Assembly (NCBI GenBank): GCA_934728585.1
Contig: CAKVDZ010000004.1
Coordinates: 124,001-188,000 of the forward strand
Direction of reading: 5' to 3'
Source: an uncultured Candidatus Melainabacteria bacterium
GTDB lineage: Bacteria > Cyanobacteriota > Vampirovibrionia > Gastranaerophilales > Gastranaerophilaceae
DNA: 64,000 bases
This document shows positions 9,792 through 18,579 of the stretch, piece by piece. Under the pieces are notes generated by a model that had not been told where the DNA came from, made no database searches, and worked only from the letters and a program-made list of their open reading frames with translations. Each line of letters begins with the position of its first letter. Position 1 is the stretch's first letter. The position numbers and the translations under genes were made by a program.

Positions 9792-10331
9792 ATGGATTTT
9801 AAAGGAAGTCAAACAGAGAAAAATTTACTTGAAGCGTTTCAAGGTGAATCAATGGCGCGAAACAAGTATACCTTTTATGCATCAAAAGCCAGAAAAGATG
9901 GATATGAGTATATTGCAAGAATTTTTGAAGAAACAGCAAATAACGAGAAAGAACACGCAAAAATATGGTTCAAATACCTGCATAATGGCGATATTGGCGA
10001 TACAGCAACAATCTTAGAAGATTCTGCTAAAAGCGAGTATTATGAATGGACGACAATGTATAAAAACTTTGCAAAAATCGCCAAGGAAGAAGGCTTTAAC
10101 GATATTGCTACACATTTTGAAAGAGTTTTAACCGTAGAAAAATTTCACAACGAAAGATACGATAAACTTTTAGAACGCGTTAAACAAAAGGAAATGTTCA
10201 AATCTCCCACGCCAATTTTATGGGAATGTGGAAATTGTGGATATCACGTTATAAGTGAGAATGCACCAGAAATCTGCCCTTTATGCGAGCACCCAAAATC
10301 TTATTTTTTTAAAAAGGCAGATACTCTTTAA
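9792..10331 (+). CDS. rbr: Rubrerythrin
   Basis: Rubrerythrin reduces peroxide in anaerobes, using a diiron site and a rubredoxin-type iron. The N-terminal four-helix part shows the ligand glutamates (QGESMARNKY; FEETANNEKEHAKIWF; then VLTVEKFHNERY). The C-terminus is the rubredoxin module WECGNCGYHV...CPLCEHP. At 179 aa it is slightly shorter than the family norm but complete. AAAGGAG precedes the ATG. The stop codon abuts that of the convergent gene with no base between and no terminator visible. It points to an anaerobe that meets oxygen occasionally. Confidence 0.95.
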   Translation: MDFKGSQTEKNLLEAFQGESMARNKYTFYASKARKDGYEYIARIFEETANNEKEHAKIWFKYLHNGDIGDTATILEDSAKSEYYEWTTMYKNFAKIAKEEGFNDIATHFERVLTVEKFHNERYDKLLERVKQKEMFKSPTPILWECGNCGYHVISENAPEICPLCEHPKSYFFKKADTL

Positions 10332-12152
10332 TTATTTTGACGGTTTTGAATAACTTTTACAACCCGAATCGTTACCATCAACATCACCATCAAAATCATT
10401 GTCAATGCCGTCAAAACAAGACCCAAGCGAGTCGTGAGATTCGCTTGCGGGATTTTTTGTTAACCAAATTTCAGGAATTTTCTTCCAAACATACATGAAA
10501 AAATCTTTATAATATGTTGCCATTGTCGAATTTTCCATAATCAAGACATTTTCGTCGTTTTTACCCTCGCCACTTTTTGAAAAATTCATTGAACCAATAA
10601 CCAAATATTTATCGTCAATAATCATACTTTTTGAATGCATTTTTCCAGCAAAACTTTCCGCTTTTACTAGAATACCGCTTTTACGTAAAGTTTCTATCTT
10701 TGTATGTTTATTATTTGCACTTGTAGCGTCCAAAATTATCTTAACATCTACATTTCGAGCCTTTGCGTCCGCTAAAGCCTTTACAAAACCGTTGTGTGTA
10801 ATAACAAATGCTGGAATATAAATATACTTTTCTGCATTTTCTATCAGTGGAATTAAGTTAGAAGTTATAATATCGTCTTGCGGTGAAAAATAAATTGAAA
10901 CTATTGAATCACCAATATGAATATTTTCTTTGTTCTCAATTTTATGTTTTTTATTGTGGAATTTATTATTCAACATTTGATTAAATTCTTGTTCGTAAAT
11001 ATGTGCAATTTCTGGTGATTTAATTAACAAAATAGCATTTGAATTAAAACCAGACAAATCTGTATAACTTATATTCGCAGAACCTGTTAATACAACTTTT
11101 GAATCAAAGATAAAAAACTTATTATGCATAATTGATGCCTGATAAGTTTTATCGCCATAATCCCCACTACTATGAACAATTAAGCGTGCTAGATTTAACG
11201 TGTCTGAATAAAAATTAGTCCCATCAGCACTTACATCATAAACCATACGCACACTTACACCACGTCTTATTGCGTTATTAAGAGCGTTTGTGATATCAGG
11301 AACTTCTGTGTAGCCATATAACGCCATATCAATCGTTTTATTTGAATTATTTATCTGTCTTACGACTTCTGTACAAAACTCTGTAGTGCAAGCTGTTGTT
11401 GGTTTAAAAACAGTTGTTAAATCGGTTAAAATTAATTTAATGTCACCTGCTGAAACAATAAATTTTTGAGGTTTTATTCCTTTAATTTTATTTTGCTCAG
11501 ATTGGTTAATATCTGATTTTACGATCTTTTTTGTTTCTTTTTTAACTACGTCTTTACACACTTTACATGCCTGTGCATCTTTTGGAATTTGGCTTAATGG
11601 TAAAATAGCTATATCATGTGCAATTTGTCCGTATTTACAGTTCAATCTATGATACTTATTACTTTTATTATTGAATATTCTTAAATTTGTGCTCTTAGCT
11701 AATTTTATTTGTTTTTCAAATAATTGTTCGTTAACAGGTTTTGAATCAAAAATTGCAAATGGAGAATTTTTTATAATATTATTGTAATTTTTCCCATTTA
11801 CACGAATCTCAATGTTACTATTATCTAATTTTTTAAACTTAACATTCTTATTTTCAAGTAAACTTTGTGCATATTTTTCGGCAAAATAACCAATTGCCAA
11901 AGCTGTTTCTTCATCAATACCAATTTTTTCAGCTAATGCCTTTTGAGCATCGCTAACCTCTGATGTAAAAGTTTCAACATCGTTAACTGTAAATTTTTCG
12001 TTAACCTCAACTTTGCCATTTTTGTTCAAATCAATAGCGACAAGCGATGGCGAATATACACGTAAAATGTGAACTGTCGTTTTTGTATGATAAACACAGC
12101 TTATAAAAGCTATTAGTAAAAGAATTATTAAAATAATACTGTATTTTTTCAT
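10332..12152 (-). CDS. Membrane-anchored or secreted phospholipase-D-fold protein with Ca-binding loops
   Basis: The 606-aa protein opens with a signal/anchor helix (residues 4-19). Residues 41-52 form an EF-hand-type loop (DLNKNGKVEVNE). His168/Cys172 and Cys196/Cys199 form a possible zinc knuckle like those beside secreted nucleases. Two HKD motifs follow: H343-x-K345...GSAN (357-360) and H506-x-K508...GSMN (520-523), which together make one phospholipase D active site. The C-terminus has a second calcium loop with Asp at 584, 586, 588, 592 and 595. The substrate may be nucleic acid or phospholipid; the domain mix favours a secreted nuclease (inference). The gene converges on rubrerythrin and follows the deacetylase gene by 4 nt. 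Confidence 0.8.
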   Translation of the reverse strand: MKKYSIILIILLLIAFISCVYHTKTTVHILRVYSPSLVAIDLNKNGKVEVNEKFTVNDVETFTSEVSDAQKALAEKIGIDEETALAIGYFAEKYAQSLLENKNVKFKKLDNSNIEIRVNGKNYNNIIKNSPFAIFDSKPVNEQLFEKQIKLAKSTNLRIFNNKSNKYHRLNCKYGQIAHDIAILPLSQIPKDAQACKVCKDVVKKETKKIVKSDINQSEQNKIKGIKPQKFIVSAGDIKLILTDLTTVFKPTTACTTEFCTEVVRQINNSNKTIDMALYGYTEVPDITNALNNAIRRGVSVRMVYDVSADGTNFYSDTLNLARLIVHSSGDYGDKTYQASIMHNKFFIFDSKVVLTGSANISYTDLSGFNSNAILLIKSPEIAHIYEQEFNQMLNNKFHNKKHKIENKENIHIGDSIVSIYFSPQDDIITSNLIPLIENAEKYIYIPAFVITHNGFVKALADAKARNVDVKIILDATSANNKHTKIETLRKSGILVKAESFAGKMHSKSMIIDDKYLVIGSMNFSKSGEGKNDENVLIMENSTMATYYKDFFMYVWKKIPEIWLTKNPASESHDSLGSCFDGIDNDFDGDVDGNDSGCKSYSKPSK

Positions 12153-12156
12153 AATC

Positions 12157-13002
12157 TTACTGCGCTAGTTCTTTATATGTTGTAAATTCAAAACCCATAT
12201 TTTCAATCTTAAATTTCATATCTCTATTTTGAGTAATCAAATATTCATCTTGTTTTTCCGAATAATAAGGGTGAATTAAAGATTCTACTATAATATTTTC
12301 TTCTGATTTCAAAGCTCTTAAACCGCTCTCAACAGTATTATTGTTCATCATGCCAGTATAGCTAACACCAACAAGGAAATCGTTAGTTTTTAATTTTTTA
12401 TATTGAGCAAGAGTTTTTCTATTTTTCATAGTAAAAGTATCCAATAGCGCCACTTTAATTTGATTTACTGGATATTTTAAATTTATATGTTTTTCAATAG
12501 ATGGTGTTAAATAAGGTCTTTCGAATTGAGTTCTAACGTACGGAATACCATATTCATCAGCTAATTTACAAGTTATAGCAAATATTTCTGGTATCGCGTG
12601 AGTATGTACATGAGAATCAATATGTGCAGGTTTTAAATAACCCAATATTTTTTCAATTTGAGCTCTAAATTCAATTTCAACTTGTTCTAAAAAACTTTTG
12701 TTATTTGATTTTGCCAATAATTGAACAAAACCATTGTTAAAATTACCATCTGCATCTGTTAACATAGGAATTTCAGTGGAATTTTTTAATGCTTTACCTT
12801 CAATCAAATTCAAATGCACACCAACGCATAAATCTGGGCATTCTGGCATAATTTCATTAACTGATGCAGAAAAAGCATCACCGTTAGCACAAAGACTAGC
12901 AGACTTCAAAACTCCACTATTATAGCCATCAACTACGCCTTTATTGATATTTTTAGATAATCCGAAATCATCCGCATTAAGTATAAATTTCTTATTACTC
13001 AT
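12157..13002 (-). CDS. YdjC/ChbG-family carbohydrate deacetylase
   Basis: YdjC/ChbG/HpnK enzymes remove N-acetyl groups from amino-sugar oligomers or lipid-linked sugars using a divalent metal. The motif ILNADDFGLSKNINKGV at the N-terminus, the H-x-N pair (GVHLNLIEGKAL) and the metal-binding stretch HIDSHVHTHAIPEI are all present. Length (281 aa) is normal. It is divergent from a GtrB-type polyprenyl-phosphate sugar transferase, so a lipid-linked or surface sugar is a likely substrate (inference). It lies 4 nt upstream of the phospholipase-D-like gene and is probably co-transcribed with it. Confidence 0.85.
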   Translation of the reverse strand: MSNKKFILNADDFGLSKNINKGVVDGYNSGVLKSASLCANGDAFSASVNEIMPECPDLCVGVHLNLIEGKALKNSTEIPMLTDADGNFNNGFVQLLAKSNNKSFLEQVEIEFRAQIEKILGYLKPAHIDSHVHTHAIPEIFAITCKLADEYGIPYVRTQFERPYLTPSIEKHINLKYPVNQIKVALLDTFTMKNRKTLAQYKKLKTNDFLVGVSYTGMMNNNTVESGLRALKSEENIIVESLIHPYYSEKQDEYLITQNRDMKFKIENMGFEFTTYKELAQ

Positions 13003-13032
13003 AAAAATTCCTTGCCCTTAAACCTTTATTAT

Positions 13033-13038
13033 TATAAT
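13033..13038 (+). promoter_or_regulatory. Candidate -10 box upstream of the GtrB-like gene
   Basis: A perfect TATAAT lies 33 nt before the ATG at 13072. The only -35-like hexamer, TTGCCC at 13012, is 15 nt away, which is short, so the promoter call is tentative. Confidence 0.35.
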
Positions 13039-13071
13039 ATAAAAATAAAGATAAAACAAAAAGGACATACG

Positions 13072-14025
13072 ATGAACAAACCTATTTTAGCCATTACAGT
13101 TCCTTGCTATAACGAAGAATTATGTATTGAAAGCACAGTTAATAGCTTATTTGAAGTAATAAATGACTTAATAAAAAAAGAAAAAATAAGCGAACAAAGC
13201 TTTATTTATTGTATTGATGACGGTTCAAAAGACAAAACTTGGAAAATAATTTCTCGTTTACACGAAACAAACAACCTTGTAAAAGGTGTTAAGTTTGTAA
13301 GAAATTACGGAAACCAAAAAGCACATATTGCAGGTTTGTTGGGTGTTCGTGAATTGGGTTGCGATTGTGCTGTATCAATTGACGCAGACTTACAACAAGA
13401 CCAATGGGCAATAGAAAAGTTTGTAGATGAATACTTAAACGGAGCAGATGTTGTTTCCGGCATAAGAAACAGTCGCGATACAGATACCTTTTTAAAGAAA
13501 ACAACTGCAATCTGTTTTTACAAGACTATGAACTTATTAGGTGTAAAAATTCCTATGAATCACTCTGATTTCAGACTTGTAAGCAAACGCGCCTTGGATA
13601 TTTTGGCTCAATATCCAGAAAAACAAATTTTCTTAAGAGGTTTTTTCCACGAAGTAGGTTTAAAATCAGCTATCGTAAACTTTGACGTAAAACCAAGATT
13701 GCAAGGCAAATCTAAATTCAACTACATGTCACTTTTAGGACTTGCACTTAACGGCATAACATCATTTAGCATAACTCCTCTTAGAATTATTGCTGTTTTA
13801 GGATTTTTTATGGCTCTATTTGCAGTCGGATTAGGTTTAGAAGTAACTTATGAAAAAATCGTATTCAATAACACTCCAAACGGCTGGGCAACACTTGTTG
13901 TATTAATGGCTTTCTTTGGCGGTTTGCAACTGTTTTGCATGGGCATCATAGGTGAATACGTAGGTCAAGTTTACAGAGAAGTTAAAGCTCGCCCTAGATA
14001 TATTGTTGAAACAGAGTTGAAATAG
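13072..14025 (+). CDS. GtrB/DPM1-type polyprenyl-phosphate glycosyltransferase
   Basis: This family-2 glycosyltransferase should move a sugar from a nucleotide donor to polyprenyl phosphate at the inner face of the membrane. ITVPCYNEE, the DDGSKDKTW motif, SIDADLQQDQW and the NHSDFRL acceptor segment are in place. Two transmembrane helices (about 230-252 and 262-284) end the protein, as in GtrB, ArnC and YfdH. I chose the ATG at 13072 because AAGGAC precedes it; the longer frame from 13012 has no ribosome-binding site. The divergent YdjC deacetylase suggests both act on the same lipid-linked amino sugar (inference). Confidence 0.88.
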   Translation: MNKPILAITVPCYNEELCIESTVNSLFEVINDLIKKEKISEQSFIYCIDDGSKDKTWKIISRLHETNNLVKGVKFVRNYGNQKAHIAGLLGVRELGCDCAVSIDADLQQDQWAIEKFVDEYLNGADVVSGIRNSRDTDTFLKKTTAICFYKTMNLLGVKIPMNHSDFRLVSKRALDILAQYPEKQIFLRGFFHEVGLKSAIVNFDVKPRLQGKSKFNYMSLLGLALNGITSFSITPLRIIAVLGFFMALFAVGLGLEVTYEKIVFNNTPNGWATLVVLMAFFGGLQLFCMGIIGEYVGQVYREVKARPRYIVETELK

Positions 14026-14320
14026 TGAAGCGTGAATTGTAAGCTGGCGCTACACTCTTACAAAACAAATATCAATTGTTTTGTTCGGCAGAGTACAAAA
14101 TCCGCAATAAAAAGTCTGTCAATAATAGAATTGGCAGACATTAAATAAACACGAGGATATTAAGAGAGAGAGTATAAATAAATCTTTTCTGTGAACAAAA
14201 TGCATAAAGGCGCATTTTATTCTATTTTGTTCTTAACTTGTTTCCTAATCTTTAGCTATGTTTTTCTAAGGTTATTTGTTCCTTACTCTTATATTAAGTA
14301 TTTTTGTTTTTAAAAATTGC

Positions 14321-14351
14321 CTTTTTAGTATTGACGTAGGTTTGAACTATT
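14321..14351 (+). repeat. 31-bp direct repeat, copy 1
   Basis: It begins CTTTTTAGTATTGACGTAGG and is identical to the copy at 14435-14465. The two flank an 83-bp GC-rich segment. Confidence 0.9.
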
Positions 14352-14434
14352 CGGGGTGTCACGGGAGTAACGTCCCGTGACGACTTACGGGCTGGGTTCG
14401 CTTACGCTCACACGGCGCCCTACCGAAAGTTCAA

Positions 14435-14465
14435 CTTTTTAGTATTGACGTAGGTTTGAACTATT
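14435..14465 (+). repeat. 31-bp direct repeat, copy 2
   Basis: It is identical to 14321-14351. Immediately before it, CCGAAAGTTCAA (14423-14434) is a near inverted copy of TTGAACTATTCGG inside and after copy 1. Confidence 0.9.
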
Positions 14466-14562
14466 TGGCATGTACCTAGGCATATCAATTCATAATTCTC
14501 AAACACACATGACAAGCATGCTTTTTTGTTTTATCATATAATCAAGAAAAAAAGGAATAAAA

Positions 14563-15516
14563 ATGACTAAAAACAGAATTGGTATTGACGTTGGCGGAAC
14601 TAACGTTAAATTTGCACTTATAAGCCCTAAAGGCGAAATTTTGTATTCAAATTCTACTCCAACTCGTTCAGAAATGGGATATGAATACACTGTAAATAAC
14701 ATTAAACAAGCTATTTCAACTTTGATGAGTGAAACAAACTCTAGCAGTAAAAATATTGACGGTATTGGATTTGGTTTTCCTGGACAAATTGATTACAAAA
14801 ACGGCGTTGTAATTAACTTGCCGAACATTTCAGGTTGGAATAATGTACATATTGCAGAAATTATCAAAAAAGAATTTGGTATAGAAACAAGAATTGACAA
14901 CGATGTTCGTTGTGCAGCTCTTGGAGAATTGAACTACGGCGCAGGCAAAGGGTGTGAAAACTTAATTTGCATAACGGTTGGAACAGGTATTGGTTCAGGT
15001 ATAATCCTAAACGGCAAAATCGTTCGTGGAGCAACAAATACAGCTGGTGAAATCGGTCATATTAAGTTATTCCCTAATGGTGAAAAACTTTGTGGTTGCG
15101 GAGATTACGGTTGTCTTGAAGCTTATGTTTCAGGTCCATCAATCGTAGAAATGGCTGAAGATTATATCAAAGGCGGAAAATCTACAAAATTCAGAGAAAT
15201 GGCAGAAAATGGCGAAATCACACCTTATATCGTTGCAAAATCAGCTGAAGCTGGTGATATGGTTGCTAAAAAAATATTTGATTTCATGGGTGAATACTTA
15301 GGTACAGGACTTGCAAGCATTGTGAACCTATTAAACCCAGAAAAAATCATTATTGGCGGTGGCGTTGCTGCAGCTGGAGATTTATTGATGACACCACTAA
15401 AAGAAACTCTTTTAAAACGTGCGATGCCAATTCCAGCGCAAGTCGTTGAAATCGTTCCTGCACAACTTGGCAACAATGCTGGTGTTATCGGTTCAAGTTT
15501 ATTGGTTGAGTCTTAA
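14563..15516 (+). CDS. glk: ROK-family glucokinase
   Basis: The enzyme phosphorylates glucose to glucose-6-phosphate with ATP. The phosphate loop IGIDVGGTNVKFALI begins the 317-aa protein, DNDVRCAALGE supplies the catalytic Asp, TVGTGIGSGII is the second phosphate loop, and EIGHIKLF with CGCGDYGCLEA forms the ROK zinc-binding signature. AAGGA precedes the ATG. holA starts 2 nt after the stop, so the gene heads a short operon with the clamp-loader genes. ROK enzymes also include N-acetylmannosamine kinases, but the sequence reads most like bacterial glucokinase. Confidence 0.9.
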   Translation: MTKNRIGIDVGGTNVKFALISPKGEILYSNSTPTRSEMGYEYTVNNIKQAISTLMSETNSSSKNIDGIGFGFPGQIDYKNGVVINLPNISGWNNVHIAEIIKKEFGIETRIDNDVRCAALGELNYGAGKGCENLICITVGTGIGSGIILNGKIVRGATNTAGEIGHIKLFPNGEKLCGCGDYGCLEAYVSGPSIVEMAEDYIKGGKSTKFREMAENGEITPYIVAKSAEAGDMVAKKIFDFMGEYLGTGLASIVNLLNPEKIIIGGGVAAAGDLLMTPLKETLLKRAMPIPAQVVEIVPAQLGNNAGVIGSSLLVES

Positions 15517-15518
15517 AA

Positions 15519-16478
15519 ATGGCAGTATATTTCTTTTACGGAGATGAAGATTACAACATTGAGCAAGCCATCGAAAAGTTAAAAAAGGGGCTTGATAAGA
15601 ATTTCTCTGCGATGAATTACAAACATTTAGACAACCCTAATTTTGTAGATCTAATCGCATCTATCAGAACTCAAGGCATGATGTTTGGTAAAATGCTTAC
15701 TGTAATCGATTGCAAAAGCTACTTTGAAAAATCATTTGAAGATTCTCAACTAAAAGAAATCGAATCAGCCTTAGATAACTGTCTTGATAATTCAGACATT
15801 GTTTTTGTAGCGACTTTACCAAGAAATGAAAACAAAAAATTGGATTCTCGTAAAAAAATATTCAAAATTTTGTCAAAATATAATGCACAAGAATTTCCAA
15901 CATTCAAAATGAATTATTATGGCAAACAAGATTTAGCAAACTGGATAAAAAAATGTGCAAAATCTAAAGAAATTAGTATAACACAAGAAGTTATCGATAT
16001 TTTGATTGAACAAGTTGGAAATAATTTGCGTGAACTTGAAATGGAGCTTGAAAAACTTAAATTAATCGCATATCCGCAAAAGACTGTAACGCTTGAAATG
16101 GTACACGAAATCTGCATTTCAAACGAAGACTTATTTAATTTTACAGAGTTACTTATGTCTAAAAAATATGATAAAGCTATTCTTGAATATCAAAAACTAT
16201 TAGACAAAAAACACCCTTTAGAAATTCTTTCTGCAACTCAAACCATTTTACGAAAAAGGATTTTGTTAAAAATTAATGCAAACAAGTCAATTGATGAAAT
16301 CGTTGCCATAACTGGAATGTCAGCAAAACAAGTTTCCGCTATTCTAAAAAATTCTTCAAACCAATCACTAAAAAATTTAGTACATTTAAAAGAGAATTTA
16401 ACAAACGCTGAATACCGAATAAAATCGGGACAAACAATCAATCCTGAAAGTGAGGTACAAGATGCCTTTATTAGATAA
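15519..16478 (+). CDS. holA: DNA polymerase III subunit delta
   Basis: Delta opens the sliding clamp within the replication clamp loader. The N-terminus VYFFYGDEDYNIEQAIEKLKK, the middle segment GNNLRELEMELEKLKLIA and the C-terminal helical domain with LKENLTNAEYRIKSG agree with the HolA family, at a normal length of 319 aa. The gene overlaps the delta-prime gene by 17 nt, which makes the two clamp-loader subunits translationally coupled. Confidence 0.9.
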   Translation: MAVYFFYGDEDYNIEQAIEKLKKGLDKNFSAMNYKHLDNPNFVDLIASIRTQGMMFGKMLTVIDCKSYFEKSFEDSQLKEIESALDNCLDNSDIVFVATLPRNENKKLDSRKKIFKILSKYNAQEFPTFKMNYYGKQDLANWIKKCAKSKEISITQEVIDILIEQVGNNLRELEMELEKLKLIAYPQKTVTLEMVHEICISNEDLFNFTELLMSKKYDKAILEYQKLLDKKHPLEILSATQTILRKRILLKINANKSIDEIVAITGMSAKQVSAILKNSSNQSLKNLVHLKENLTNAEYRIKSGQTINPESEVQDAFIR

Positions 16479-17313
16479 GTACCCATTTTTAGTAAATTAT
16501 TTTGAAAAAGGGATTAAAAACCCTGAAAAATCAATTGCACACAGTATTTTATTCTACGGTAGTGACCTAGACGCTCAATATAACTTAGCTTTGTATATTG
16601 CAAGATTATTAAACTGCAAAAAAGACAAAAATTACGATTGCACTTGCCTTGATTGTAATTGGATTAGAAACGGCGAGCACCCTGCCGTATTAACTTATTC
16701 TCGCCTTGAAAACAAACCTGACGATGATGACTCAAAAACAGTTATATCAATAAAACAGGCAAATCAAATTAAACAATCTTTATTGACTTCATCAGATTTT
16801 CACAGAGTATTTATTTTCTGTGATAGAGATGAAAACAATGACGTTGCTGGATTAAATAATTTGAATTTTCAGGAGGAAACAGCAAATGCACTTTTAAAAA
16901 CAATTGAAGAACCTCCAGAAAAAACAACATTCTTCTTTTTAACAAGGGATAAAAATGATTTAATTTCAACAATAATTTCTCGTTCTCAATGCTTTTTTGT
17001 ACCATCTTTTGAACGTGAAAACCTTGATTGGACACCAATTAAACCTGTTTTTGAAAACTACTATGAATTTGAAAGACGTGATGCATTTAAAATTGCTGGA
17101 GAGTTGAACGACCTTTCTAAAAACAGCATAAAAACTTTGGAACAAATGCAAAGTTACGTATTATCTTTGATGAAAAGCAACGCACAAAATAAGCAAATTC
17201 AAGTCAAATTACTACACGACATTGAAGCCATTGAACTTGCAAAAAAACAAATTATAGCTAAAGTTGCACCACTTAGTGCGTTTGAGAACTTATGCATTGA
17301 TATCATCAAGTAA
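16462..17313 (+). CDS. holB: DNA polymerase III subunit delta' (clamp loader)
   Basis: The 283-aa protein has the AAA+ fold of delta prime. SILFYGSDLDAQYNLAL replaces a working P-loop, as is usual for this ATP-inactive subunit. Cysteines in NCKKDKNYDCTCLDC form the zinc module. NALLKTIEEPPEKTTFFFLT and the ISRSQCF segment are typical. I take the ATG at 16462, six bases after GAGG, rather than the GTG at 16450. It overlaps holA at its start, and its last 24 bases overlap the end of the convergent yqeK. Confidence 0.9.
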   Translation: MPLLDKYPFLVNYFEKGIKNPEKSIAHSILFYGSDLDAQYNLALYIARLLNCKKDKNYDCTCLDCNWIRNGEHPAVLTYSRLENKPDDDDSKTVISIKQANQIKQSLLTSSDFHRVFIFCDRDENNDVAGLNNLNFQEETANALLKTIEEPPEKTTFFFLTRDKNDLISTIISRSQCFFVPSFERENLDWTPIKPVFENYYEFERRDAFKIAGELNDLSKNSIKTLEQMQSYVLSLMKSNAQNKQIQVKLLHDIEAIELAKKQIIAKVAPLSAFENLCIDIIK

Positions 17314-17868
17314 TTCGTTAAAAATATTTATTGTTGTAAGACAAATTTTCAATTTTCTATCAACAAGGCTTTTTATTGTATATTCATAACACTCTAATAA
17401 AGCTTTGTTTAAGCCATTTTCTTGCTCCAAAACTTGCCAAATATGTTCTGACCAAGATTTTTCTCTCGTATTTGGTTCAATTTTGTCTGCAAGAAAAATT
17501 ATTTTATCAAAAACGCTCATACCTACTTTTCCTGTGGTATGGCAGTAAATAGCATCTAGAATTTCTTTATCGTCAATTCCAAAATTTTCCTTTGCAACAT
17601 ACGCTCCTGCTGGCGAATGATATGTTTTCGGGTTTAAAAATTCGCACATATCACAATGCATTTTTTCAGTCAAAATTTTGTATAACTCTTGATTATTAAT
17701 ACATTTTGCGCAATCGTGAATTAAGCCTGTAAGGTAAGATTTTTCTGGGTCTAAGCCATATTTTTCAGCAAGCTTTTTTGCACAATCCGCCACACCCAAA
17801 GAATGAAAATAACGTTCTTCGTCTAAATTTTCTTTTAGCCAATTTTTAATTTCATCAATCTTCATCAT
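17290..17868 (-). CDS. yqeK: HD-domain hydrolase, YqeK family (Ap4A hydrolase)
   Basis: YqeK proteins hydrolyse diadenosine tetraphosphate symmetrically using a diiron HD site. The 192 aa show YFHSLGVADCAKKLAEKY, LIHDCAKC (the HD motif), HSPAGAYVAKENFG, ILDAIYCHTTG and KIIFLADKIEPNT in the expected order. The start overlaps the end of nadD by 14 nt; the nadD-yqeK pairing is very common in bacteria and supports the assignment. There is no terminator, as the 3' end overlaps holB by 24 nt. Confidence 0.9.
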   Translation of the reverse strand: MMKIDEIKNWLKENLDEERYFHSLGVADCAKKLAEKYGLDPEKSYLTGLIHDCAKCINNQELYKILTEKMHCDMCEFLNPKTYHSPAGAYVAKENFGIDDKEILDAIYCHTTGKVGMSVFDKIIFLADKIEPNTREKSWSEHIWQVLEQENGLNKALLECYEYTIKSLVDRKLKICLTTINIFNELLDDINA

Positions 17869-18454
17869 CTAAATAAAGTCCATTTTTGCTTATATACTCT
17901 TGAACCTTTTGTGGTACAAGCGCCCCAATTGGTTTTCCATGTTTTATTCTACTTCTTAATACTGTAGAAGACAAATTTATAAATGGCATATTTGTGCAAA
18001 CAAAATTATACCCTTTTTCTCTTAGTCTTTCTAATTTTTCTGGTTTGAAATTTTCTTCTCTTGGAAAAATAATAAAATCAACCAACTCTTTTAACTTATC
18101 CGAATTATACCAGTCTTCAATTTGTCTAAACGCGTCTGTTCCAATAATGAAGCTAATTTTACCCTCTATAGGATACATTTTGTATAACTGTTCCATGGTA
18201 TTGCAAGTATACGAATATCTTTCGTGCCTAAATTCAATATTGCTAATACTAAAACTACTTTCCCCCTCAATCGCCAAACGTACCATGTTGTAACGATGGT
18301 TTGCCAAATCATCATCAATATGCTTATGAGGCGGTTTGTAAGCTGGGATAAAAAGAATATTATCAAAGTCAAAATTCTTGTCAATAAACTTAGCAACAGC
18401 CAAATGTACGTTATGAATGGGATTAAATGTTCCGCAATATACGCAAAGTTTCAT
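17855..18454 (-). CDS. nadD: Nicotinate-nucleotide adenylyltransferase
   Basis: NadD makes deamido-NAD from nicotinate mononucleotide and ATP. The nucleotidyltransferase motif is CGTFNPIHNVHLAVA and the second motif NLSSTVLRSRI; LFIPAYKPPHK is the family's substrate loop. I use the ATG at 18454, preceded by AGGA, giving 199 aa; a TTG at 18481 would add nine residues with no support. In the first motif the usual Gly before the second His is Val here (HNVH), a minor change. Confidence 0.92.
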   Translation of the reverse strand: MKLCVYCGTFNPIHNVHLAVAKFIDKNFDFDNILFIPAYKPPHKHIDDDLANHRYNMVRLAIEGESSFSISNIEFRHERYSYTCNTMEQLYKMYPIEGKISFIIGTDAFRQIEDWYNSDKLKELVDFIIFPREENFKPEKLERLREKGYNFVCTNMPFINLSSTVLRSRIKHGKPIGALVPQKVQEYISKNGLYLDDED

Positions 18455-18533
18455 ATTAAATATCCTGTTTGATTTTATCAATGGTATATTATCATAAATT
18501 AAAAAGATTTAGAACACATCAAGCGTATGAAAT

Positions 18534-18568
18534 AGCGCGGACGAAATTAGAAAAATTTCGTCCGCGCT
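18534..18568 (-). terminator. Hairpin terminator after the GH77 gene
   Basis: AGCGCGGACGAAAT pairs with ATTTCGTCCGCGCT in a long stem 11 nt downstream of the glucanotransferase stop. No strong T-run follows on the minus strand, so it may act by stem strength or end the transcript from either side. Confidence 0.6.
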
Positions 18569-18579
18569 TTAAATATTTA

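Larger units (their letters stand above)
14026..14562 (+). other. Non-coding region with several hairpins and a GC-rich insert
   Basis: No protein gene is evident. Stems are visible at 14061-14083 (CAAAACAA/TTGTTTTG), 14114-14139 (GTCTGTCAAT/ATTGGCAGAC), 14193-14232 (GAACAAAAT/ATTTTGTTC) and 14359-14380 (TCACGGGA/TCCCGTGA). A 31-bp direct repeat brackets a segment (14352-14434) much richer in G and C than its surroundings. No tRNA, 6S, SRP or tmRNA signature was recognised. TATAAT at 14537-14542 may serve the downstream glucokinase. Confidence 0.5.

Noticed and set aside
13012..13071. 20-residue N-terminal extension of the GtrB-like protein
   Set aside because: It spans an AT-rich segment with TATAAT and lacks a ribosome-binding site.
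14181..14300. Possible 24-aa peptide on the minus strand starting MRLYAF
   Set aside because: No ribosome-binding site and no hydrophobic-toxin layout or convergent promoter like the three accepted micro-peptides.
14026..14562. tRNA or other standard RNA gene in the long gap
   Set aside because: No GGTTCGAxTCC T-arm, no acceptor pairing, and no 6S, SRP or tmRNA hallmark.
17290..17313. Frameshift or truncation where yqeK and holB overlap
   Set aside because: Both proteins are full length; the 24-nt tail-to-tail overlap is normal in this compact genome.
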